From Rickettsiella endosymbiont of Rhagonycha lignosa (GTDB lineage: Bacteria > Pseudomonadota > Gammaproteobacteria > Diplorickettsiales > Diplorickettsiaceae), in NCBI RefSeq assembly GCF_964031165.1, contig NZ_OZ035011.1, positions 657,001 to 721,000 of the forward strand: 64,000 nt of DNA. Direction: 5' to 3'. Every line of letters starts with the position of its first letter. The first letter of the stretch is position 1. Positions 1-9,812 of the stretch are shown here, piece by piece. The translations under genes were made by a program, and so were the position numbers. The notes under the pieces are model-generated. The model saw nothing but the letters and a program-made list of their open reading frames with translations, was not told the origin of the DNA and searched no databases.

Positions 1-639
1 CCTTATAGTGGAAGGTTAACTCTCGGGGTTATTCCGACCTTAGCACCTTATTTGTTACCATTGATTTTACCTGCTTTATCGGAAAAATTTCCCCATATTC
101 ATTTTTATCTTGTAGAAGAGCAAACCTTATCATTGATACAAAAACTTAAAACCGGCCGCCTAGATGTCGCATTAATGGCACATCCGATCGAAGAGTCTAG
201 TTTTAGTTGCACTGATTTATTTCAAGAAGAATTTTTACTGGCGGTAGCGCATAAGCATCCTTTGGCGCAACGAAAATCCATTAATTTCTCTGATCTTCAG
301 CAACAAAACTTACTTTTACTAGAAGAAGGTCATTGCATGCGTGGCCAAACATTGGATCTATGCCATAAAATGAATGTGAACGAAGTGCAAAATTTTCGTG
401 CAAGCAGTTTAGAAACGCTGCGTCAAATGGTGGCTACCGGTAATGATGTCACGTTAATGCCTAAATTGGCCCAACAACAGCATGATGGGATTTCCTATAT
501 TCCATTTAATGCACCTACACCTGCGCGATCAATAAGATTATTTTGGCGATCGTCTTCAGTAAAAACAACGGTATTCAAAGATATAGCGACTCAGATTAGC
601 AAAATAATGGCTCAAAAAGGTTTTTGGCTTGAAAAGTAA
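1..639 (+). CDS. oxyR: OxyR peroxide-sensing LysR regulator, 5' end cut by window
   Basis: The frame is open from base 1, so the DNA-binding N-terminus lies outside the window and only the effector domain (about 212 residues) is visible. It aligns by eye with the OxyR regulatory domain: a GVIPTLAPYLLP start, a GHCMRGQTLDLC segment and a SSLETLRQMVATG segment. The two redox cysteines of OxyR (C199 and C208 in E. coli) are both present with exact 9-residue spacing, at codons 334-336 and 361-363. The family senses H2O2 by forming this disulfide and then activates catalase and peroxiredoxin genes. No target gene adjoins it here. Conservation of both cysteines makes OxyR much more likely than a generic LysR protein. 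Confidence 0.9.
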   Translation, partial: PYSGRLTLGVIPTLAPYLLPLILPALSEKFPHIHFYLVEEQTLSLIQKLKTGRLDVALMAHPIEESSFSCTDLFQEEFLLAVAHKHPLAQRKSINFSDLQQQNLLLLEEGHCMRGQTLDLCHKMNVNEVQNFRASSLETLRQMVATGNDVTLMPKLAQQQHDGISYIPFNAPTPARSIRLFWRSSSVKTTVFKDIATQISKIMAQKGFWLEK

Positions 640-750
640 GATTCCAAGTGATCTCTGTGCTGAATAATAAAATCTTGTTTCTTAATTTAATAGTTCCTAA
701 CCTATTAAGTTTAAAATTGCAAATGTAATTAGGCCCTTGGGGAAAGCTTT

Positions 751-1941
751 ATGTTAATTGATAATAAAAATGACTTATGGACGTTCATGAGCGATAACAT
801 TAATAGTCAATCTGAAGAGTATTGCAGGGATAGTTATACACAAGAGAACTTCTTAAAAGATTATGTAAGGAGTCTTAAAGAACTTTGTATTAATGGTGAG
901 CTTGCCGAGTCAATACTACTTAATGCAACAAATCAAATTGAAGTAATTCATGCAATCACAGTTGCTAGTGCAATACTAGAAGAAAATCCTGAGCATATTA
1001 AACAGGCGTATCGAGAAATGATCCCAAAAGACAAAGATACGGATCAATTTAAAACGACCTTAGAAAGTGTTGCGTCGATGATTAAGAAATTAGATGGAAT
1101 GGAAGATATTGCAAAGGCACTTCGAACACTCGCTTCAAACCTAAATTCTGTAGCTGGAGATGGAAGTAAAACCCACTATCCATTATTTGAAGGTAATTCA
1201 ATATCTGAAAGTTTTAGTCAAACTTTGCTAAGTGCAGGTTCACTACTCAGAGAAAAAAAAGGACAAATCGAAAAAACACTACTAGTCGAAGCGGCTAACG
1301 TCACTTTTAACAAGATTGATGTAAATCAATCAGAGTGTAATTTGGGAGAATATAGAAAGCAATGCTTTAGAAGTTTTTTAAAGCTTTTTCTTCATCAAAG
1401 ATTTATCTATCCTAGTATCAATTTTATTAATGTACAGGATAATGTTCTATTTTTAAGTCCTAAGAAAAGAACCATCGATCTAAGCTACTTAGATGATAGT
1501 CTGCTTATTAAAGTAAGCTTTTCAATTCAAACAATCTATGATGAAAAAACTAATAAGCCGTTAGAAGTTGCGGAGGATGATTATTTTGTAAAAGGTGTTG
1601 CTACATATAAAATTGATATTAAGCCGTATAATCTATCAGGTTGGATCGCTGGAGTTGAATTAATGGACTCCGTACTTGAATGTAAACCTGAATATAAAAA
1701 TATTCTAGATACAAAGAGTATTTTAGAAAAATTTCAACAATATCTAGTGGCTCTATTAGAAAAATTAAATGTTTATCTGAATTTAGCTGATTCTCTGAAC
1801 TCAAATAAGACAAGGTGTAAATCTTTTTTCTTTGTGTCACCGGATGGTAACTCTGCTGTAACTAAACAAATTTTCGATAATGATCCCGACAATTCGGGAG
1901 AAATATCTAATATAATAATAAATGGCATGTCTCAATACTGA
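751..1941 (+). CDS. Hypothetical protein, 396 aa
   Basis: Not recognised. The ATG at 751 follows a GGGGAAAG ribosome-binding site at a good distance. The protein is soluble, with no signal peptide or membrane segment. The first 200 residues look helical with many Asn, Glu and Lys; the second half (about residues 230-320) looks richer in beta strands. It sits between oxyR and the convergent lpxH, whose stop is only a few bases away. Base composition is like its AT-rich neighbours. A secreted effector is possible in an intracellular organism, but nothing in the sequence shows it. Confidence 0.7.
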   Translation: MLIDNKNDLWTFMSDNINSQSEEYCRDSYTQENFLKDYVRSLKELCINGELAESILLNATNQIEVIHAITVASAILEENPEHIKQAYREMIPKDKDTDQFKTTLESVASMIKKLDGMEDIAKALRTLASNLNSVAGDGSKTHYPLFEGNSISESFSQTLLSAGSLLREKKGQIEKTLLVEAANVTFNKIDVNQSECNLGEYRKQCFRSFLKLFLHQRFIYPSINFINVQDNVLFLSPKKRTIDLSYLDDSLLIKVSFSIQTIYDEKTNKPLEVAEDDYFVKGVATYKIDIKPYNLSGWIAGVELMDSVLECKPEYKNILDTKSILEKFQQYLVALLEKLNVYLNLADSLNSNKTRCKSFFFVSPDGNSAVTKQIFDNDPDNSGEISNIIINGMSQY

Positions 1942-1948
1942 TTAGCCT

Positions 1949-2719
1949 TTAATCTTCGTGTGAAAAGTTGCTTAACATCCTGTCCTTGCCTTGACTAAAG
2001 TACATTAATGTCAAAGTTTGATTCGGCAACGCTACTAATACATTGGCTCGATTAGCATGCCAATCACTTAACACAAAACGCCTAATCCAAATGTTTTCTG
2101 TTGATTTTATTAGTTGAATACTGGGCAAATGCGTGTGTCCATGAATGATTTGATTTGTACCTGGATGATGTTGCAAGTAGGCTAATAGATCAGAGATGAC
2201 CACATCATATTTAGCCATAGCAATGGGTGTGTTGGAATGTTCCTGACCACGTAAATACTTAGCAACTTTTTGGCGCCAAGGGAGGGGGAGCTGCAAAAAT
2301 AAAAATTGCCAAAAAGGATAGCGCGACCAGCGCCGGTAACGCAGATAATGTTTATCTAAAGTGCACCAACTATCGCCATGCGTGAGTAAGGTAGAATTTC
2401 CGTATAGATTAATGATGGTCGGATCAGCGAGGTAGTGACAACCGGTTTGCTGAATAAAACGTTTACCGATGAGAAAGTCACGATTTCCGGGCATGAAATA
2501 AGTGGCTATGCCCCTCGCCGTTAAATCAGCGAGTTCGCTGATAATCATTTGATTGTATGGACCTAAATTATCGTCACCTACCCAGGTTTCAAATAGATCG
2601 CCTAATATATATAAAGCGTCGGCTTCCCTGGCTTGCTGGTGTAAAAAATCCAGAAACAACTGTGTTATTTCGGGTTGGTCGCTACTGAGATGTAAATCGG
2701 ATATAAAGAGGGTCGACAT
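1949..2719 (-). CDS. lpxH: UDP-2,3-diacylglucosamine diphosphatase
   Basis: LpxH removes UMP from UDP-2,3-diacylglucosamine to give lipid X in lipid A synthesis, at the inner face of the cytoplasmic membrane. The metallophosphatase motifs are in order from the chosen start: SDLHL (7-11), GDLFETW (40-46), GNRD (78-81), HGDSWC near 113 and HGHTH near 193. Length (256 aa) fits the family. I chose the second Met (MSTLFISDLHL) because homologues begin MxTLFIxDLHL; a Met four codons earlier (2731) is possible, and neither has a strong SD. Its presence implies an ordinary lipid A pathway. It stands alone, convergent with the preceding hypothetical gene. Confidence 0.92.
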   Translation of the reverse strand: MSTLFISDLHLSSDQPEITQLFLDFLHQQAREADALYILGDLFETWVGDDNLGPYNQMIISELADLTARGIATYFMPGNRDFLIGKRFIQQTGCHYLADPTIINLYGNSTLLTHGDSWCTLDKHYLRYRRWSRYPFWQFLFLQLPLPWRQKVAKYLRGQEHSNTPIAMAKYDVVISDLLAYLQHHPGTNQIIHGHTHLPSIQLIKSTENIWIRRFVLSDWHANRANVLVALPNQTLTLMYFSQGKDRMLSNFSHED

Positions 2720-2852
2720 AGGCTTAATCATAGCTTAAGTGATAAATTAGTTTATAGTAGTTATTTTAAAGCAAGTACTTTTAAAATAAGTATTTTTAAA
2801 TTAAGTTATCAATCGTGGACTAAGTTATCAAATTTTAAACAAGTAGTTGATT

Positions 2853-4256
2853 ATGAAAACTCGTTTTGCACCTAGCCCTACTGGCCATATCCATTTAGGT
2901 AATGCCAGAACCGCTTTATTTAATTTTTTATTCGCACATTCGCAAGCCGGTTGTTTTTTATTACGGATAGAAGATAGCGATGCGACCCGTTCATTGCTGA
3001 CGCTCGCAAAAGAATTAGAAGAAGACTTGCTTTGGTTAGGTTTACCTTGGCAAGAAGGTCCTGGTCAAGAAAAAGGTCTCGGCCCTTATTATCAATCTGA
3101 ACGACAAGCAATCTATACACTTTACTATGAGCAATTAGTGAGTCTGGGTCGTGCATATCCTTGTTTTTGCAGCGAATCGGAATTGCTAATGATGCGCAAG
3201 CGTCAATTAGCATCGGGTAAACCGCCGCGTTATAATGGTCAATGTCGACAATTAACGGCAGAGCAAATTGCCGAGAAAAAAGCGCAAGGAAAGCTTGCCA
3301 GTTTGCGCTTTCATGTTTTGCCGAAACAAGTTATTCGCTTCGATGATTTTGTTAAAGGCGAGCAAACTTTTGTCAGTGATGATATTGGCGATTTCGTGAT
3401 TCAACGCAGTGATGGCTCTGCGGCATTTTTCTTTTGTAATGCTATTGATGACGCTTTAATGAAAGTGACGCATGTATTGCGTGGTGAAGATCATTTAACG
3501 AATACACCACGCCAGATCATGTTATTACAGGCCTTGGGTTTAACTATTCCGGTGTATGGTCATATGGCATTAATTGTCGGTGATGATGGTGCCCCCTTAT
3601 CGAAACGACATGGAAGTTTTAGTATTAAAACTTTGCGAGAAGCAGGTTATTTTGCCGAAGCCTTGCAAAATTACTTAGCACGTTTAGGCCATACCTATAC
3701 CAATCCGAATTTTCTAGATATTCATGCCTTAGCTGAACAATTTTCACTCAGTCGACTCGGGAAATCTCCTGCGCGCTACGACCAAACACAATTATTGTAC
3801 TGGCAAAAACAGGCCTTATTACATATTTCAAATGATAAACTGAGTATCTGGCTGGAAGCTAAAATACAAAATTTAGTGCCAGATGCTGTTAAGTTAAATT
3901 TTATTGAATTAATGCGCGGGACAATCTGTTTCCCTGAAGAAGCAGTCGCATGGGCGACTATTTTATTTGGCGAAGCCAGCGCGTTAAACTTCTCGATAGA
4001 TAGCAAGATTTTTTTGCGCGAAGTCGATCCTCGGTATTGGCAGACACTCTTAATATTATTGGATGAAGAAAATTCTGATTTTAAAGTCTTAATAAAACAG
4101 TTACAACAAAAATTAAATCTTAAAGGTAAAGCCTTGTTTACACCGTTACGTTTGGCACTGACCGGACGTCATGATGGTCCTGAGCTGGCAAAGTTATTTA
4201 GCCTGTTAGGTAATGAAAAAATTCGTGAGAGAATACTCCATGCTAAAAATTTATAA
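2853..4256 (+). CDS. gltX: Glutamyl-tRNA synthetase
   Basis: Class I aminoacyl-tRNA synthetase that charges tRNA-Glu. The HIGH-type motif is HIHLG ([17 protein letters not shown], residues 8-24) and the KMSKS-type loop is LSKRHG (near 250). [17 protein letters not shown], typical of the GluRS catalytic core, lies between them. 467 residues matches bacterial GluRS. I start at the ATG at 2853; a TTG two codons upstream is in frame but adds nothing that homologues have. Its 3' end overlaps cysS by 17 bases, so the two synthetases are probably co-transcribed. A paralogous GluRS is common in this order, so whether it is GltX1 or GltX2 cannot be told here. Confidence 0.93.
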   Translation: MKTRFAPSPTGHIHLGNARTALFNFLFAHSQAGCFLLRIEDSDATRSLLTLAKELEEDLLWLGLPWQEGPGQEKGLGPYYQSERQAIYTLYYEQLVSLGRAYPCFCSESELLMMRKRQLASGKPPRYNGQCRQLTAEQIAEKKAQGKLASLRFHVLPKQVIRFDDFVKGEQTFVSDDIGDFVIQRSDGSAAFFFCNAIDDALMKVTHVLRGEDHLTNTPRQIMLLQALGLTIPVYGHMALIVGDDGAPLSKRHGSFSIKTLREAGYFAEALQNYLARLGHTYTNPNFLDIHALAEQFSLSRLGKSPARYDQTQLLYWQKQALLHISNDKLSIWLEAKIQNLVPDAVKLNFIELMRGTICFPEEAVAWATILFGEASALNFSIDSKIFLREVDPRYWQTLLILLDEENSDFKVLIKQLQQKLNLKGKALFTPLRLALTGRHDGPELAKLFSLLGNEKIRERILHAKNL

Positions 4257-5640
4257 TACATTGACGCAAAAGAAAGAAAAGTTTACACCAATGCATTCCA
4301 AGAAAGTAGGTATGTATGTCTGTGGCATGACGGTGTATGATTTGTGTCATATTGGTCATGCGCGCGTATTAGTTGCGTTTGATGTGATATTACGTTATCT
4401 CACCATGCAAGGTTATCAGGTGAATTATGTGCGTAATATCACTGATATTGATGATAAAATCATCAAACGCGCACAAGAGAATAATGAAAGCATGTCTGAA
4501 TTGACGCAGCGCATGATAGCTGCCATGCATGAAGATTTTGCGCAGTTAGCTATTCTGCCGCCAACGCATGAACCTAGAGCGACCGATGCTATCGCTCAGA
4601 TGTTAGATTTAATTCAAATCTTGCTCGATAAAAATTATGCCTACCAAGCTGATAACGGTGATATTTGTTACTCAGTAGAAAAATTTAAAAACTATGGTGA
4701 ATTAGCCCATCAAAATTTGGAAAAATTACGTAGTGGTTCGCGCGTCGCCGTTGATGTTACAAAAAAGGATCCTTTAGACTTTGTGCTATGGAAAAAAGCA
4801 AAACTGAATGAACCCAGTTGGGAATCTCCCTGGGGCGCAGGACGTCCCGGTTGGCATATTGAATGTTCGGCGATGTCGATGGCTGCTTTAGGTGAACATT
4901 TTGATATCCATGGCGGCGGTTTAGATTTAGTGTTTCCACATCATCAAAATGAAATTGCACAATCCCAAGGGGCGACCGATCACAAGTTTGTTAATACCTG
5001 GATCCATGTCGGTTTTGTACAAACCAATCGGCAAAAAATGTCAAAGTCTTTAGGCAATTTTTTTACGTTACGTGATGTGTTAAAACAATATCCTGCAGAA
5101 GTCATTCGTTATTTCTTAGTTTCAAGTCATCATCGTAGTCCGATACAATATAGCCAAGAAAATTTACAAACTGCGCAGGCGGCTTTACAACGTTTGTATA
5201 CTAGTTTACGCGGCTTGTTGAGTAAAGCGCCGCAATCTTTTGTTGCTGAACAATTCCAAGGAGAATATCTAGAAAGATTTCAAGCCGCGATGGATGATGA
5301 TTTTAATACGCCGGAAGCGCTAGCGGTATTATTCGATTTAGCGCGAGAAATTAATCGTTTGCGCGAAACTGATAATAAGCAAGCGCTGCAACTTGCCAAA
5401 AATTTACAATATTTGGCAAGCATCTTAGGTATTCTGCTACAAGATCCAGAACAGTTTTTAAAGCTTGGCTTGCAACAAGAGACAGCCAATGAAGAAAAAA
5501 TCAATGACTTAATTACCGCACGTAATCAAGCACGAGCGGCTAAAAATTGGCAAGAAGCGGATAGGATACGCGATGAATTATTGAGTTTAGGTGTGGTATT
5601 AGAAGATAGTGCTACCGGTACTGAATGGCGAAGCAAGTGA
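4240..5640 (+). CDS. cysS: Cysteinyl-tRNA synthetase
   Basis: Charges tRNA-Cys. Visible landmarks are [15 protein letters not shown] at the start, the zinc ligand in [10 protein letters not shown], the HIGH motif in LCHIGHAR, further zinc ligands in GWHIECSAM and HHQNEIAQ, and KMSKSLGNF. 466 residues is the usual length. The ATG at 4240 matches the start of the E. coli protein exactly and has GAGAG upstream; an in-frame ATG at 4213 would add nine residues that homologues lack. The start lies within the last 17 bases of gltX, so translational coupling is likely. Confidence 0.95.
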   Translation: MLKIYNTLTQKKEKFTPMHSKKVGMYVCGMTVYDLCHIGHARVLVAFDVILRYLTMQGYQVNYVRNITDIDDKIIKRAQENNESMSELTQRMIAAMHEDFAQLAILPPTHEPRATDAIAQMLDLIQILLDKNYAYQADNGDICYSVEKFKNYGELAHQNLEKLRSGSRVAVDVTKKDPLDFVLWKKAKLNEPSWESPWGAGRPGWHIECSAMSMAALGEHFDIHGGGLDLVFPHHQNEIAQSQGATDHKFVNTWIHVGFVQTNRQKMSKSLGNFFTLRDVLKQYPAEVIRYFLVSSHHRSPIQYSQENLQTAQAALQRLYTSLRGLLSKAPQSFVAEQFQGEYLERFQAAMDDDFNTPEALAVLFDLAREINRLRETDNKQALQLAKNLQYLASILGILLQDPEQFLKLGLQQETANEEKINDLITARNQARAAKNWQEADRIRDELLSLGVVLEDSATGTEWRSK

Positions 5641-5673
5641 AATCGCACTTAATTTCTATTATTAAATTAGCAA

Positions 5674-8001
5674 TTAATTTATCCTAGGAACAACTGATTT
5701 AAGGTCTTCGTCGTCTAATAAAGCCTTATTAGACGCTTGGTTGATAAAGTTTTTTATATTAGGGTCCTCCAGATTGAAGATATTCGCATGGGCGATTAAA
5801 AATTTTAAAAGATGCGCAGCGGATTCTGGGTATTTTAAACTAAATGCTAATAAATCTATTGATTTGTTAGTAGGGTTTCTATATAGCGTTGTAATTAACT
5901 GAAATTTTCCGGGACTTTCAAATAATAATTTAAGTTTTTTGGCAAATAATGTAAAACGTATATCGATAAAATCTAAAAAAAATTTTAAGGAATCAGGTTG
6001 AAAGCGGGCAGCACAATGTAAGCAAGTATAACCATCTTTATCTTTTTGCAAGATAATTTTTTTTATAGTTTCTACATCAAAACTATCCGGATGCGTGTTA
6101 ATAAAATCTAAAATAAATTTTAAGGAATCAGGTTGAAAACGAGCAGCATAATCTAAGCAAGTATAACCATCTTTATCTTTTTGCAAGATAATTTTTTTTA
6201 TAGTTTCTGCATCAAAACTTTCCAGATGCGCGTTAATAAAATCTAAAATAAGCTTTGTGTTTGCAGGATGAACGCAAGCCATACTTAAAAGATTCCAACC
6301 ATCTAAGTTTTGTTGCAGAAATAATTGTTGCAAACTGGCCTTGTCAAAAAACTTAATATGTTTTTGATTCATAAAATCAAAGATGAATTGCAAAGCGTCT
6401 GAACGATGTCTAGCTGCTAAACTTAAAAGATTCCAACCATTATTATTTTGGCTAATAAATAACGCTGAAATTTTTTCTTTTTCAATCTGATCAATGTATT
6501 TATTTAAGAAATGCAATATAAGCTTGATTGTTTCGGTGTGATATCGTGCAGCAAACATTAAAAGAGTATTGTCTTGGTGATTTTTTTTAAATAGCAGGTC
6601 AAAAAATAATTGATAGGGCTTATTCGGCGTATTAAAAAGAAGATTAAAAAAATCTTTGGTTATTTCAGGAAAATATCTGACTGATTTTAACAGTAAACTA
6701 TGATTAACGTCAGTTATGCAAGTGTTTTTTTCGACAATGATCTTGCGTAAAATAAATTCTTTATCTTGGGAAAACAACAACAAATAAGTTTGATTCTCTT
6801 TTTCTAAGAAACCCTTATCGTCTGCAATATTTTTTGATTGATTGTCTATAAAACTTAAAAAATTGTCAATATTTTGTATTAGAATCGGATTTTTAATTAG
6901 TTTTTGCCAATATTCAGAAAAATTAGTTTGAATGAAGGTTAAATCATCTAGCAATCTTGCATAATTTTCTGATTCAAGATAATCCTTAATAAATTGATTT
7001 TCAATTTCAGAATTTGTTTTTTCAGGGAGTAATGTTTGAAAATAAGCATATTCTATTAAGCTGGCTGGTTCTGCTGCTTTAGTAAAATAGTTTTTATCGA
7101 TTAATTGTTGAAAAAATAGTTGTCGAATCAGGGGCCAATTTAAATCATAAATTCTCGTTGGTTCGCCAAATTCGTCAAATTTATCGAGAATAAAAAGTGG
7201 CTGTAGTTTATTGGTATTGGGTTTTGCAGGATTAACTAAAAAATTCTGTATAATTTTCAGCATACTTTCTACAGGTCCGGTGGCATATCCCGTTTCCTGA
7301 GAACCTATGTAACCTGACTGATTTAAAATAGCTTGTAATTGTTCAGCTAATAAAAAAGGGATTTTAAATGGCGTATAATGCAGGGGAAATTTACTCTGTA
7401 AACATTCGTGTATTGCTTGGTCGGATAACAAACTTTTATAGGGATCTTTTTGTATAATGGCTTCTATCCCTAAGCCTTGCTTTTTTGCAATTCGACATAC
7501 ACGATCAACAACATGTACCTGAAATGGCGGTGGAACGGAACTCATTAAATTATAAGCAATTTCGTGAACTATATTTTTTCTAACTAAATATAATAACTGT
7601 TCGAGAGTGTTGGGCACCTGCAAAGCATTAACCAGTTTATTGACACGAATGTGAAAGCCAGGCGTACATTCATTGATATCTTCTGTTAATACTAGCAATA
7701 GTAATTGACTTGATTCATGTTTTAATAATTCTGAAGGTAAATAATCTGAAATTTGATAAAAAACAAATGATAATTGTTTGAGTAATATCGCTTTAAGTTT
7801 ATACGTAGAATTTGGTCCAACATGTTTTAAAAAAATATTTTTTTCTAAGTCTGGTTTAATTTTGCGACATTGGTTTTCTAACTCAATTAACCAATCCTTT
7901 GGCAGTTGGTGTAAATCATCGATTGGTAGAGTCGATGGAGGTGTGTTTTGAAAACATTGGTCAAGGTTTAAAGCAGAATCGAATACATACGAAGTAGGCA
8001 T
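5674..8001 (-). CDS. Protein with 45-residue ankyrin-like repeats, 775 aa
   Basis: No assigned function. The N-terminal ~330 residues contain a module (KHVG..S.Y, then ECTPGFHIRVN, then LLYLVRKNIVHEIA) shared with the 1145-residue protein encoded at 24732-28169, so the two are paralogues. From about residue 465 there are five or six repeats with a core like DKDGYTCLDYAARFQP followed by SLKFILDFI. The period is 45 residues instead of the 33 of canonical ankyrin repeats. Two adjacent repeats are nearly identical in DNA (135-bp period, around 5991-6260), indicating a recent duplication. No signal peptide or membrane segment is visible. A role as a host-interacting effector is inferred only from repeat architecture and likely lifestyle. 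Confidence 0.8.
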   Translation of the reverse strand: MPTSYVFDSALNLDQCFQNTPPSTLPIDDLHQLPKDWLIELENQCRKIKPDLEKNIFLKHVGPNSTYKLKAILLKQLSFVFYQISDYLPSELLKHESSQLLLLVLTEDINECTPGFHIRVNKLVNALQVPNTLEQLLYLVRKNIVHEIAYNLMSSVPPPFQVHVVDRVCRIAKKQGLGIEAIIQKDPYKSLLSDQAIHECLQSKFPLHYTPFKIPFLLAEQLQAILNQSGYIGSQETGYATGPVESMLKIIQNFLVNPAKPNTNKLQPLFILDKFDEFGEPTRIYDLNWPLIRQLFFQQLIDKNYFTKAAEPASLIEYAYFQTLLPEKTNSEIENQFIKDYLESENYARLLDDLTFIQTNFSEYWQKLIKNPILIQNIDNFLSFIDNQSKNIADDKGFLEKENQTYLLLFSQDKEFILRKIIVEKNTCITDVNHSLLLKSVRYFPEITKDFFNLLFNTPNKPYQLFFDLLFKKNHQDNTLLMFAARYHTETIKLILHFLNKYIDQIEKEKISALFISQNNNGWNLLSLAARHRSDALQFIFDFMNQKHIKFFDKASLQQLFLQQNLDGWNLLSMACVHPANTKLILDFINAHLESFDAETIKKIILQKDKDGYTCLDYAARFQPDSLKFILDFINTHPDSFDVETIKKIILQKDKDGYTCLHCAARFQPDSLKFFLDFIDIRFTLFAKKLKLLFESPGKFQLITTLYRNPTNKSIDLLAFSLKYPESAAHLLKFLIAHANIFNLEDPNIKNFINQASNKALLDDEDLKSVVPRIN

Positions 8002-8157
8002 AAATCTTAATATTTTTAAACTTATAAATCGATAGTTACTTCCTTGTTGTTAAAGTGAATTAAATAGCTTATAAAAAATAAGTTCGTACTATAAATTAGA
8101 TTTCTTAGCTAAAGCTTAAGAGATTGATTTAAAAAATAAATAGATAATAATTTTTTT

Positions 8158-8190
8158 GCATATAATAATGTTATGAAAATTATTATATGC
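8158..8190. repeat. 12-bp perfect inverted repeat
   Basis: GCATATAATAAT (8158-8169) and its exact complement (8179-8190) flank a 9-base loop. It lies seven bases beyond the stop codon of the MFS gene and could act as an mRNA-end hairpin. On the transcribed (minus) strand it is followed by an A-run, not a T-run, so it is not a textbook intrinsic terminator. Confidence 0.5.
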
Positions 8191-8196
8191 AATTAT

Positions 8197-9711
8197 TTAT
8201 TTTTTTCGTGGAATTTTTGCGATCAACACTAAGGTAATCAAAGCAAAAAATGCTACGACAAACATGGTGATGCTAAATGCGCTGGTATATGCTTTTGCTG
8301 CTGCAGTTTTTAATAATTGCAGACTTTGTTGTGATAAATGACTGACGGCTTGCATCGCGCGTTGTGATTGTACTAATAAACCATCAATTTGATATTCCTT
8401 TAGAGAAGATAAGGGTGCAGCACTGTGTTTTAAGAAAGAACCTAGTTGCCATTTATTTAAACTACCTAACAATCCAGCAAATACCGCTAAGCCTATCGAA
8501 ATGCCAAATTGGCGTGAACAATTCAATATTGCACTGGCAATGCCGCGTTGCTCGACTTTGACCATATTCATGACTGTTACCATAATGCCGGATAACGTTA
8601 AGGGGAAACCAATACCGAAACCGAGTAAACCAGGGAATAAAATAGGGTAGGTTTGATAGGGGCTAAAAATACCTATCCAAATAATACTTAATACGATAAT
8701 TAACGCACCCCAGAACATCGGTAGCGTGGCCCCGTATTTATCGCGTAAATAACCACCGACCGGTGCCATAATAATAACAGGTAACATCGCCGGTAATAGC
8801 AGTATGCCCGCTTTTAAGGGAGTGAAATGTAACACATTTTGTAAAAATATTGCCCAAAATACAAACACAATACCTACGGCTTGAATAATCAGTAGCACAT
8901 TAAATAAAATGGAAAAAGTTAGGTTTTTAAATAGGTCTAATTCAACCAATGGATTGCTGATTTTGTTTTCCCATATAATAAAAACACCAAGACTCACAAT
9001 ACTTAATAGTAATAAGCCAATGCTCGAAAAAGAAGTCCAACCCCAATTCGGTCCTTCCATAAAACATAAAACAAAACCACTAATAAAAAGTATCGAGATA
9101 AAAAATCCTAACCAATCGAGATTCAATTTTTCGGATCGTTGCCATTTTGGAACAGAAAAAACCGCTAAAAAAATACTAATTAATGCAATCGGGAAATTAA
9201 TCCAAAAAACGGCTCTCCAGCTAAAGACTTGGGTTAGGAGTCCACCTAACAAAGGTCCTAAAGCGAGAAAGATAGCCGCTAGCGCAACGTAAATTCCTAA
9301 GGCTTTACCACGTTCTTTATCAGGGAAGGCATTGGTGACTAAAGTATTGGTCGAGGGCATCATAAAAGCAGCACCGATGCCTTGTATCCCACGCATGATG
9401 ATTAACCATGCCCCTGACTCGGCTAGGGCACATAACACGGATGCAATAACGAAAACATGCACTCCAAATAAAAAAGCGCGTTTATGGCCGAGTCTATCGC
9501 CTATTTTTCCACCCAATAGAATAGTGGCACTTATCGCTAATAGATAAGCATTGATTATCCATTGCGTCAGGCTATTGCTGAGGTTAAGTTCACGCTGCAT
9601 GGCGGGTAGAGCCACGGCCAAGGCTGTTTGGTCAATAAATACCAGGGCCAAGGCACTTGACATGGCGAGCAGGATCCACCATTTACGATTTTTTTCTGAA
9701 AATTTAATCAT
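8197..9711 (-). CDS. MFS drug:H+ antiporter, DHA2 (EmrB/QacA) type
   Basis: Inner-membrane proton-driven exporter with about 14 predicted membrane segments in 504 residues. Family marks include the DQTALAVALPAMQREL segment in TM1, the loop GGKIGDRLGHKRAFLFG (motif A) and a RGIQGIGAAFMMPSTNT stretch. No membrane-fusion partner (EmrA/HlyD) is next to it, so it may act alone like QacA. The start ATG is at 9711; the gene is divergent from the L,D-transpeptidase, sharing a 100-bp spacer. The substrate cannot be predicted. Confidence 0.88.
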   Translation of the reverse strand: MIKFSEKNRKWWILLAMSSALALVFIDQTALAVALPAMQRELNLSNSLTQWIINAYLLAISATILLGGKIGDRLGHKRAFLFGVHVFVIASVLCALAESGAWLIIMRGIQGIGAAFMMPSTNTLVTNAFPDKERGKALGIYVALAAIFLALGPLLGGLLTQVFSWRAVFWINFPIALISIFLAVFSVPKWQRSEKLNLDWLGFFISILFISGFVLCFMEGPNWGWTSFSSIGLLLLSIVSLGVFIIWENKISNPLVELDLFKNLTFSILFNVLLIIQAVGIVFVFWAIFLQNVLHFTPLKAGILLLPAMLPVIIMAPVGGYLRDKYGATLPMFWGALIIVLSIIWIGIFSPYQTYPILFPGLLGFGIGFPLTLSGIMVTVMNMVKVEQRGIASAILNCSRQFGISIGLAVFAGLLGSLNKWQLGSFLKHSAAPLSSLKEYQIDGLLVQSQRAMQAVSHLSQQSLQLLKTAAAKAYTSAFSITMFVVAFFALITLVLIAKIPRKK

Positions 9712-9812
9712 GATATTTCTTCTTAGCCGTTAAAAATAGACTATCCTTTTAATAAGAGTAACGCTTTCTTAAAAAGCGAAAGAACCGCCCTCAAAAAGCG
9801 GAAGGAGCCATT

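Noticed and set aside
2773-2833. Short direct repeats (AAGTATTTTTAAA-like and AAGTTATCAA) before gltX
   Set aside because: Short and AT-rich; expected by chance in such DNA.
5991-6260. Near-identical tandem units that might suggest a CRISPR-like array
   Set aside because: They are in-frame coding repeats with a 135-bp period and no spacers; they belong to the 775-residue repeat protein.
8158-8190. Intrinsic terminator for the MFS gene
   Set aside because: The hairpin is AT-only and followed by A, not T, on the transcribed strand, so I list it only as an inverted repeat.
8909-9292. 127-codon ORF antisense to the MFS gene
   Set aside because: It has no SD or family likeness and arises from codon bias of a real membrane-protein gene on the other strand.
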